NCBI RefSeq assembly: GCF_012396185.1
Contig: NZ_JAAXOW010000001.1
Span: 558,001-622,000, forward strand
DNA from: Sanguibacter hominis ATCC BAA-789
GTDB lineage: Bacteria > Actinomycetota > Actinomycetes > Actinomycetales > Cellulomonadaceae
Length of the DNA: 64,000 nucleotides
Direction: 5' to 3'
Part shown: positions 57,790 to 64,000 of the stretch, piece after piece
Position numbering within the stretch: the stretch's first letter is position 1
Layout of the letters: the number at the start of each line of letters is the position of its first letter
The notes under the pieces: model-generated
The model's database searches: none
Told to the model about the DNA's origin: nothing
The model's input: the letters and a program-made list of their open reading frames with translations, nothing else
Position numbers and translations under genes: made by a program

Positions 57790-59069
57790 CGGAGGAACCC
57801 TTCATAGTGACGCTGCTGAAGCTGCGAGTCGATCTGCTTGACCGTCTCGAGGCCGACACCGACGACGATGATGATCGACGTGCCACCGAACGGGATGTTG
57901 TTCCCCACGTTGAGCGCGATGAACACCAGCGTCGGCACGAGGGCCACGAGAGCGAGGTAGATCGACCCTGCGGACGTGATGCGTGTGATCACGTAGTCGA
58001 GGTACTCGGCGGTCGGCCGACCGGCGCGGATGCCGGGCACGAAGCCGCCGTACTTCTTCATGTTGTCCGCGACCTCGTCCGGGTTGAACGTGATCGCCGT
58101 GTAGAAGAACGAGAAGAAGATGATCATGACGATGAACAGGGCGAGGTGCAGCGGCGCCTGCTGGGTCGCGAGGTTCCGGCCGACCCAGACGACCCAGTCA
58201 GCGCTCTGGTCCCCGAACTGCGCGAGCATCGTCGGGATCGCGAGGATCGACGACGCGAAGATCACCGGGATCACGCCAGCCATGTTGATCTTGATCGGGA
58301 TGTAGGTGCTCGTGCCGCCGTACATCTTCCGGCCGACCATGCGCTTCGCGTACTGGACCGGGATGCGTCGCTGGGACTGCTCGACGAAGACGATGAGGCC
58401 GACGACGAGGACGATCATGACGATCACGCCGAGGAGCTTGGAGATGCCGTTGTTCGAGCCGCCGATCGAACCGAGCGCGGACGGGAAGCTCGCTGCGATC
58501 GACGTGAAGATGAGGAGCGACATGCCGTTGCCGATGCCCCGCTCGGTGATGAGCTCACCCATCCACATGATCACGCCGGTACCGGCGGTCAGGACGAGGA
58601 TCATCAAGGCTGCGGTCCACCAGGAGTCGTCCTTGATGGGGTCAACGCCCGGGAGCAGCTGGCCGGTACGGGCGAGTGTCACGATCGTGGTCGCCTGCAG
58701 CACGCCGAGGGCGATCGTCAGGTAGCGGGTGTACTGGGTGAGCTTCGCCTGACCGGACTGGCCGTCCTGGTGCAGGGTCTCGAACCGAGGGATCACCACG
58801 CGGAGAAGCTGGATGATGATGCTGGCCGTGATGTACGGCATGATCCCAAGCGCGAAGATCGACAGCTGGAGCAGTGCGCCACCGCTGAACAGGTTCACGA
58901 GGGCGAGCAGGTCGTTGTCACCCATGCTGTAGCTCTGCACGGCGCCGTAGTCGACACCGGGCGCCGGGATGAAGGAACCGACGCGGAAGAGCACCATCAT
59001 CATGATGGTGAACAGAATCTTCTTCCGCAGGTCGGGAGTGCGGAATGCCCGTCCGAATGCGCCAAACAC
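57786..59069 (-). CDS. secY: preprotein translocase subunit SecY
   Basis: The 427-residue channel protein has about ten membrane helices, with plug and translocation motifs (FNPDEVADNMKKYGGFVPGIRAG and SFPSALGSIGG). It forms SecYEG for protein export. It overlaps adk by 4 bp and is separated from rplO by 183 bp with a 19-bp near-perfect hairpin, so it may have its own promoter. Confidence 0.97.
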   Translation of the reverse strand: MFGAFGRAFRTPDLRKKILFTIMMMVLFRVGSFIPAPGVDYGAVQSYSMGDNDLLALVNLFSGGALLQLSIFALGIMPYITASIIIQLLRVVIPRFETLHQDGQSGQAKLTQYTRYLTIALGVLQATTIVTLARTGQLLPGVDPIKDDSWWTAALMILVLTAGTGVIMWMGELITERGIGNGMSLLIFTSIAASFPSALGSIGGSNNGISKLLGVIVMIVLVVGLIVFVEQSQRRIPVQYAKRMVGRKMYGGTSTYIPIKINMAGVIPVIFASSILAIPTMLAQFGDQSADWVVWVGRNLATQQAPLHLALFIVMIIFFSFFYTAITFNPDEVADNMKKYGGFVPGIRAGRPTAEYLDYVITRITSAGSIYLALVALVPTLVFIALNVGNNIPFGGTSIIIVVGVGLETVKQIDSQLQQRHYEGFLR

Positions 59070-59206
59070 CAGATCCTCCTGCCCCGCGTGCTGCGGGTGA
59101 GTCGCGCCGCACGCGGCGACGTAGATGGGGGGCGACCACGAATGGTCGCCCAGCGCACTCTAGCGTCCCTCCAGGGCGCTGTGCGCGAAGTACCACGCAT
59201 CAAGCA

Positions 59207-59245
59207 CGACGGGGCCGGGTGTGCAGTGCACACTCGGCCCCGTCG
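59207..59245. terminator. hairpin between rplO and secY
   Basis: CGACGGGGCCGGGTGTGCA (59207-59225) pairs with TGCACACTCGGCCCCGTCG, overlapping at the centre, and with one G-T pair. The spc operon may end or be attenuated here. Confidence 0.7.
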
Positions 59246-59252
59246 ATGGCTG

Positions 59253-59780
59253 TCAGCTGTCCGAGACGGACCCACCGGCGGCGAGGATCTTGTCCTTCGC
59301 CGACGCGGAGAGGGCGTCCACCGTGACATCAAGCTTCACGGTGATCTCGCCGGTGCCGAGCACCTTGACGAGCTGCCCACCACGAACCGCGCCCTTGGCC
59401 ACGAGGTCCTCGACGGTGACCGTGCCACCCTCGGGGTACAGCGAGCCGAGCTTCTCCAGGTTCACGACCTGGTACTCGGTGCGGAACGGGTTCTTGAACC
59501 CGCGGAGCTTGGGCAGACGCATGTGCAGCGGCATCTGCCCACCCTCGAAGCGGGTCGGGACCTGGTAACGAGCCTTCGTGCCCTTGGTACCACGACCGGC
59601 CGTCTTACCCTTGGACGCCTCACCACGACCCACGCGGGTCTTGGCGGTCTTGGCGCCCGGGGCGGGACGAAGGTGGTGGACCTTCAGGGTGCCGCCGGCA
59701 CCCTCGGTCGCTGCCGGAGCAGCGGCCGTCTTCTTGGCAGCCGGCTTCTTGGCCGGAGCCTTCTTCTCGGCGTCAGCCAT
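59253..59780 (-). CDS. rplO: 50S ribosomal protein L15
   Basis: The 175-residue protein has the L15 core [36 protein letters not shown] and [19 protein letters not shown] 30-residue Lys/Ala N-terminal extension ([19 protein letters not shown]) is common in actinobacteria. It starts 2 bp after rpmD. Confidence 0.97.
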   Translation of the reverse strand: MADAEKKAPAKKPAAKKTAAAPAATEGAGGTLKVHHLRPAPGAKTAKTRVGRGEASKGKTAGRGTKGTKARYQVPTRFEGGQMPLHMRLPKLRGFKNPFRTEYQVVNLEKLGSLYPEGGTVTVEDLVAKGAVRGGQLVKVLGTGEITVKLDVTVDALSASAKDKILAAGGSVSDS

Positions 59781-59782
59781 GA

Positions 59783-59968
59783 TCAGTCGACCTCCTCGAC
59801 GGTGACGAGGTGCGCCACCGTAGCGACCATGCCGCGAATCTCGGGACGGTCCTCCTTCACGGCGGTGTCACCGATCCGCTTGAGGCCGAGCGAGCGCAGC
59901 GTGTCGCGCTGGTTCTGCTTGCCGCCGATGGCGGACTTCTTCTGGGTCACCTTGAGACGTGCCATCAT
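59783..59968 (-). CDS. rpmD: 50S ribosomal protein L30
   Basis: The 61-residue protein reads [27 protein letters not shown]...[21 protein letters not shown] 59968 overlaps the rpsE stop by 4 bp (ATGA); ATG 59965 is an alternative that removes one residue. Confidence 0.96.
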   Translation of the reverse strand: MMARLKVTQKKSAIGGKQNQRDTLRSLGLKRIGDTAVKEDRPEIRGMVATVAHLVTVEEVD

Positions 59969-60633
59969 GCACCAACCTCAGCTGCCTGGGCGGCCTTGCC
60001 GGCCGCCTGCGCACGGAGGAGAGCCGCCGGAGCGACCTCCTCGAGCGGCAGACCGCGACGCGCTGCGACAGCCTCAGGCCGCTCGAGCGCACGCAGACCG
60101 GCCACCGTGGCGTGCACGATGTTGATCGCGTTCGAGGAACCGAGCGACTTCGACAGGACGTCGTGGATGCCCGCGCACTCGAGGACCGCGCGCACCGGAC
60201 CACCGGCGATCACACCGGTACCCGGAGCGGCCGGACGCAGGAACACCACGCCGGCAGCAGCCTCACCCGTCACCGGGTGCGGGATCGTGCGCTGGATGAG
60301 CGGGACGGAGAAGAAGTTCTTCTTCGCCTCCTCGACGCCCTTGGCGATGGCCGCGGGAACTTCCTTGGCCTTGCCATAGCCGACGCCGACGGTGCCGTTG
60401 CCGTCACCCACCACGACGAGCGCGGTGAAGCTGAAGCGGCGGCCACCCTTGACGACCTTCGAGACACGGTTGATCGTGACGACGCGCTCGAGGAACGCGT
60501 TCTTGTCAGCTGCCTCGTTGCGACGGTTGTCGCGGCGACCGTCACGGTCGTTGCGACGACCGCCCTGGCGGTCGTTCTCGTTGCTGGCGCCGCCCGTGGG
60601 GGCGCCGGTGTTGCTGCGCTGCCCTGCAGCCAT
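59965..60633 (-). CDS. rpsE: 30S ribosomal protein S5
   Basis: The 222-residue protein has [49 protein letters not shown] and the C-terminal domain [32 protein letters not shown] 40-residue polar N-terminal extension ([18 protein letters not shown]) is the usual actinobacterial variant. Confidence 0.97.
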   Translation of the reverse strand: MAAGQRSNTGAPTGGASNENDRQGGRRNDRDGRRDNRRNEAADKNAFLERVVTINRVSKVVKGGRRFSFTALVVVGDGNGTVGVGYGKAKEVPAAIAKGVEEAKKNFFSVPLIQRTIPHPVTGEAAAGVVFLRPAAPGTGVIAGGPVRAVLECAGIHDVLSKSLGSSNAINIVHATVAGLRALERPEAVAARRGLPLEEVAPAALLRAQAAGKAAQAAEVGA

Positions 60634-60673
60634 CAGTTCGTCCTTTGCTTCCGTGCGGAGATGGATCGCGTCG

Positions 60674-61045
60674 TCACAGGGTCAGACCGCCTTCGCGGGC
60701 CCCGTCGGCGACAGCTGCCACCCGGCCGTGGTACTTGTTCCCACCGCGGTCGAAGACGACGGTGTCGATGCCAGCGGCCTTCGCACGCTCGGCGACGAGC
60801 TCGCCGACCTTGCGCGCCTTGGCGGACTTGTCGCCCTCCAGAGCGCGGAGGTCTGCCTCGAGGGTCGAGGCGGACGCGAGCGTGCGGCCGACAGCGTCGT
60901 CCACGACCTGAGCCGTGATGTGACGGGCGGAGCGCGTCACGACGAGACGGGGACGCACGGCGGTGCCGGCGACCTTCTTCCGCAGACGCAGGTGACGGCG
61001 CTTGCGAGCAACGGCAGTGCCCTTGCCCAGAATCTTGATCGCCAT
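60674..61045 (-). CDS. rplR: 50S ribosomal protein L18
   Basis: The 123-residue 5S rRNA-binding protein has [39 protein letters not shown] and ends [22 protein letters not shown] 61045 (MAIKILGKG) lies 2 bp after the rplF stop; the in-frame GTG at 61051 overlaps that stop. Confidence 0.96.
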   Translation of the reverse strand: MAIKILGKGTAVARKRRHLRLRKKVAGTAVRPRLVVTRSARHITAQVVDDAVGRTLASASTLEADLRALEGDKSAKARKVGELVAERAKAAGIDTVVFDRGGNKYHGRVAAVADGAREGGLTL

Positions 61046-61047
61046 GG

Positions 61048-61587
61048 TCACTTACCAGCCTTTCCGGCCTTGCGGCGGACGTTCTCGCCGGCGTAGCGCA
61101 CACCCTTGCCCTTGTAGGGCTCAGGCTTGCGGATCTTGCGGATGTTCGCGGCGACCTCGCCGACCTGCTGCTTGCTGATGCCACTGACCGAGAACTTCGT
61201 GGGGCTCTCGACCGCGAACGTGATGCCCTCAGGGGCGGACACGACCACAGGGTGGCTGAAGCCGAGGGCGAACTCGAGGTCCGAGCCCTTCGCCGCGACG
61301 CGGTAACCCGTGCCGACGATCTCGAGCTTCTTCTCGTAACCCTCGGTCACACCGGTGATCACGTTCGCGAGGAGCGTGCGGGTGAGACCGTGCAGGGCAC
61401 GAGACTCGCGCTCGTCGTTGGGACGGGTCACGACGAGCGCGCCGTCCTCGTCACGAGCGATCTCGATGGGGGCGGGCACGACGTGCTCGAGAGTGCCCTT
61501 GGGGCCCTTCACGGTCACGAGAGCGCCGCTGATGGTGACGTCCACTCCAGCGGGAACCGGGACGGGAATCTTGCCAATGCGAGACAT
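61048..61587 (-). CDS. rplF: 50S ribosomal protein L6
   Basis: The 179-residue protein has [34 protein letters not shown] and the C-terminal [28 protein letters not shown]. All standard for L6. It starts 24 bp after rpsH. Confidence 0.97.
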   Translation of the reverse strand: MSRIGKIPVPVPAGVDVTISGALVTVKGPKGTLEHVVPAPIEIARDEDGALVVTRPNDERESRALHGLTRTLLANVITGVTEGYEKKLEIVGTGYRVAAKGSDLEFALGFSHPVVVSAPEGITFAVESPTKFSVSGISKQQVGEVAANIRKIRKPEPYKGKGVRYAGENVRRKAGKAGK

Positions 61588-61611
61588 GGTGTTCTCCTCT
61601 CCGTCTTCCGG

Positions 61612-62010
61612 TTACCAGACGTAGGCGAGGACTTCCCCACCCACGCCCTTCTTTGCGGCCTGCTTGTCCGTGAGAAGACCCGAGGACGTGGACAGGATCG
61701 CCACGCCGAGCCCGCCGAGGACCTTCGGCAGGTTCGTGGACTTCGCGTAGACGCGGAGGCCGGGCTTCGAGATGCGGCGGATGCCCGAGAGGGCGCGCTC
61801 GCGGCTGGAGGTGTACTTCAGCTCCAGGATGAGGGTCTTGCCGACCTGAGCGTCCTCAACGGACCAGCCGGCGATGTAGCCCTCGGCCTTCAGGATCTCG
61901 GCAATGTTCGACTTCAGCTTCGAGAACGGCATGGAGACCGTGTCGTGCTGAGCCGAGTTCGCATTACGCAGACGCGTGAGCATGTCTGCGATGGGATCGG
62001 TCATCGTCAT
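61612..62010 (-). CDS. rpsH: 30S ribosomal protein S8
   Basis: The 132-residue protein begins [37 protein letters not shown] and ends [14 protein letters not shown] 62010 or 62004 may be used. It follows rpsN by 76 bp. Confidence 0.97.
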   Translation of the reverse strand: MTMTDPIADMLTRLRNANSAQHDTVSMPFSKLKSNIAEILKAEGYIAGWSVEDAQVGKTLILELKYTSSRERALSGIRRISKPGLRVYAKSTNLPKVLGGLGVAILSTSSGLLTDKQAAKKGVGGEVLAYVW

Positions 62011-62086
62011 TGTGGGCTTCAGCCCTTCCTCGCCGGGGTATCCACGACGTCCGCCTCAGCGGCGCCGCAGACCTGCGACGTAGTTG

Positions 62087-62272
62087 TTACCAGCTGCTCT
62101 TCGTGACGCCCGGGAGCTCACCGCGGTGAGCCATCTCCCGGACGCACACGCGGCAGAGTCCGAACTTGCGGTACACGGAGTGCGGACGACCGCACCGCTG
62201 GCACCGGGTGTAGGCACGAACCGCGAACTTGGGCTTTGCGGCAGCCTTGTTGATCAGGGCCTTCTTAGCCAT
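62087..62272 (-). CDS. rpsN: 30S ribosomal protein S14, zinc-binding type Z
   Basis: The 61-residue protein has the zinc pairs Cys24/Cys27 and Cys40/Cys43 and the ending [14 protein letters not shown] zinc-independent S14 is not present in the window. It starts 1 bp after the rplE stop. Confidence 0.97.
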   Translation of the reverse strand: MAKKALINKAAAKPKFAVRAYTRCQRCGRPHSVYRKFGLCRVCVREMAHRGELPGVTKSSW

Positions 62273-62273
62273 G

Positions 62274-62834
62274 TCAGTTCTCCTTGAAAGGGAAGCCGAG
62301 GAGACGGAGGAACGCACGGCCCTCGTCGTCGGACTTCGCGGTCGTGACCACGGTGATGTCCATGCCGCGAACCCGGTCGATCTTGTCGGGGTCGATCTCG
62401 TAGAACATCGACTGCTCGTTCAGGCCGAACGTGTAGTTGCCGTTGCCGTCGAACTGCTTGCCCGACAGACCGCGGAAGTCACGGATGCGGGGAAGCGCGA
62501 CCGACAGCAGACGGTCCGCGAACTCCCACATGCGGTCGCCGCGCAGCGTGACGTGCGCGCCGATCGGCATGCCCTCACGGAGCTTGAACTGAGCGATGGA
62601 CTTGCGGGCCTTGGTGACCTGCGGCTTCTGACCCGTGATCGCAGTGAGGTCGCGGATGGCGCCCTCGATCAGCTTCGAGTCCTTGGCGGCGTCGCCGACA
62701 CCCATGTTGACCACGATCTTGGTCAGGCGCGGGACCTCGTTGACGTTGCCGTACGAGAACTGCTCGCGCATGGCGGCGACGATCTCGTCGTTGTAGCGCG
62801 TCTTCAGACGCGGCTTCGCGGTGGTCTCAGTCAT
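62274..62834 (-). CDS. rplE: 50S ribosomal protein L5
   Basis: The 186-residue protein contacts 5S rRNA and bridges to S13. [59 protein letters not shown] is the core. Its ATG shares one base with the rplX stop. Confidence 0.97.
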   Translation of the reverse strand: MTETTAKPRLKTRYNDEIVAAMREQFSYGNVNEVPRLTKIVVNMGVGDAAKDSKLIEGAIRDLTAITGQKPQVTKARKSIAQFKLREGMPIGAHVTLRGDRMWEFADRLLSVALPRIRDFRGLSGKQFDGNGNYTFGLNEQSMFYEIDPDKIDRVRGMDITVVTTAKSDDEGRAFLRLLGFPFKEN

Positions 62835-63184
62835 CAGATGTCCTTCTCGGCGTCGCCGTGGCCGCGGGTCACGCGGACGCGGGCGGTGCGGTCGCGACCG
62901 TCGCGCTGGACGGTCTCGGTGCGTGCGCCGAGACGCTTGCCGCGCTTGGCCTCGGCGTCGTAGTACTGCACGTTGCTGATGTGGATCGGGGCCTCGACGG
63001 TCTCGATCCCACCGGTGCGCGAACCACGCTGCGTCTGGCCGGCCTTGACGTGCTTGGTGACGCGCTGGACACCCTCGACGATGACGCGGTCGGAGTCCTT
63101 GAGGACCTCGAGGACGCGACCGGTCTTGCCCTTGTCACGCCCGGCGATGACCAGGACCTGGTCACCCTTCTTGATCTTCGCCAT
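62834..63184 (-). CDS. rplX: 50S ribosomal protein L24
   Basis: The 116-residue protein has the KOW motif [24 protein letters not shown] and [16 protein letters not shown]. Follows rplN by 1 bp. Confidence 0.96.
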   Translation of the reverse strand: MAKIKKGDQVLVIAGRDKGKTGRVLEVLKDSDRVIVEGVQRVTKHVKAGQTQRGSRTGGIETVEAPIHISNVQYYDAEAKRGKRLGARTETVQRDGRDRTARVRVTRGHGDAEKDI

Positions 63185-63185
63185 G

Positions 63186-63554
63186 TCAGATCACCTCCGG
63201 AGCCAACGAGATGATCTTCATGAAGCGCTTGTCACGCAGCTCACGACCGACCGGCCCGAAGATGCGGGTGCCGCGCGGCTCCCCGTCGTTCTTCAGGATG
63301 ACGGCCGCGTTCTCGTCGAACTTGATGTAGGAACCGTCCGGGCGGCGACGCTCCTTGACGGTGCGGACGACGACGGCCTTGACCACGTCACCCTTCTTGA
63401 CGTTCCCGCCAGGGATTGCATCCTTGACGGTAGCGACGATGGTGTCGCCGATTCCGGCGTAGCGACGGCCCGAGCCACCGAGTACACGGATGCAAAGGAT
63501 CTCCTTGGCACCAGTGTTGTCGGCGACGCGAAGTCGCGACTCCTGCTGGATCAT
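63186..63554 (-). CDS. rplN: 50S ribosomal protein L14
   Basis: The 122-residue protein reads [28 protein letters not shown] and ends [16 protein letters not shown]. It is separated from rpsQ by 123 bp without a recognisable gene. Confidence 0.97.
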   Translation of the reverse strand: MIQQESRLRVADNTGAKEILCIRVLGGSGRRYAGIGDTIVATVKDAIPGGNVKKGDVVKAVVVRTVKERRRPDGSYIKFDENAAVILKNDGEPRGTRIFGPVGRELRDKRFMKIISLAPEVI

Positions 63555-63677
63555 TTACTGAACTCCTGTCGTCGAGCTGGTTCTCGCGCGTGCGAGCCTT
63601 GCCGAACGGATACTTTCTGGAACTGCGGCAGGGCGAAGTCTATCGCGTGGATGGACCCCGCCCCGCCGAAGCACGTG

Positions 63678-63980
63678 CTACTTGGCCTTCTCGACGATCT
63701 CGACGAGGCGCCAGCGCTTGGAGGCGGACAGCGGCCGCGTCTCCATGATAACGACCAGGTCGCCGATGCCGGCCGAGTTCTGCTCGTCGTGTGCCTTGAC
63801 CTTGCTCGTGCGGCGGATGACCTTGCCGTAGAGCGGGTGCTTGACGCGGTCCTCGACCTCGACCACGACAGTCTTGTCCATCTTGTCGCTCACGACGTAG
63901 CCGCGGCGCGTCTTGCGCTGGTTGCGCTCTGCCTCGACCGCCGCTGCGGTGGTGTTGTCGCTCATGTCAGTCTCACTCAC
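63678..63980 (-). CDS. rpsQ: 30S ribosomal protein S17
   Basis: The 100-residue protein has the S17 core [48 protein letters not shown] 63980 starts directly against the window end; an internal ATG at 63965 (MSDNTTA) may be the true start. The last 20 bases of the window probably hold the end of rpmC on the same strand, too short to annotate. Confidence 0.95.
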   Translation of the reverse strand: MSETDMSDNTTAAAVEAERNQRKTRRGYVVSDKMDKTVVVEVEDRVKHPLYGKVIRRTSKVKAHDEQNSAGIGDLVVIMETRPLSASKRWRLVEIVEKAK

Positions 63981-64000
63981 TCACGCTCGGGGCGGTACGG

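Overview
The window is chromosomal DNA from a high-GC actinobacterium. Gene order (guaB - MerR-type regulator - whiB3/whiD-like, alr-tsaE-tsaB-rimI, rpsQ to rplQ), WhiB, DUF5709, GPP34 and F420-type proteins and many GTG starts point to Micrococcales, probably near Cellulomonadaceae, Promicromonosporaceae or Sanguibacteraceae. The genus is a guess from gene content; no tRNA or rRNA was recognised.

1-15,760 is the accessory-rich end. It opens with a truncated IrrE-type regulator, a DEDDh exonuclease, a pyrimidine-dimer-glycosylase-like protein and a YjdM/PhnA protein. A compositionally different island (about 3,140-8,706) follows: a 1,120-residue Mrr-like nuclease-NACHT protein of the Avs/bNACHT defence type, a small protein with a HEPN-like RxxxxH motif, and a broken serine recombinase cut off against a methyltransferase gene. 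Next come regulator/enzyme pairs, each with visible operator-like repeats (XRE-cupin/flavoprotein, TetR/alpha-beta hydrolase, HxlR/RidA), a lipoprotein gene bracketed by a 99-bp duplication of the hydrolase 3' end, a GPP34 protein and a VOC protein.

15,760-38,860 is mostly housekeeping: RluA-type pseudouridine synthase, guaB, a MerR-type regulator, a WhiB3-like protein, groES alone under a CIRCE element, a THUMP-like methyltransferase, a YbdK-type ligase, and on the minus strand a long cell-wall and t6A cluster (glmM, def, glmS, acpS, nnr, cbiX-like, alr, tsaE, tsaB, rimI, rhodanese, tsaD) interrupted by plus-strand singletons (nitroreductase, F420-type oxidoreductase, coaA).

38,970-43,490 holds a minus-strand cluster of a TcyP-like symporter, an exported CxxC protein with a TKP-repeat stalk and a C-terminal membrane anchor, and an exported protein with two thioredoxin-like domains, one cysteine and Ig-like repeats. 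This looks like an undescribed envelope thiol system.

43,680-64,000 is ribosomal and translation territory, transcribed leftward: rpsQ-rplN-rplX-rplE-rpsN-rpsH-rplF-rplR-rpsE-rpmD-rplO, secY-adk-map, infA-rpmJ-rpsM-rpsK-rpoA-rplQ, truA, then an ABC-F ATPase, trhO, rplM and rpsI. Two features stand out: a large LuxR/MalT-type regulator between map and infA, and no rpsD between rpsK and rpoA. Transcription units end in unusually long perfect GC hairpins, listed individually.
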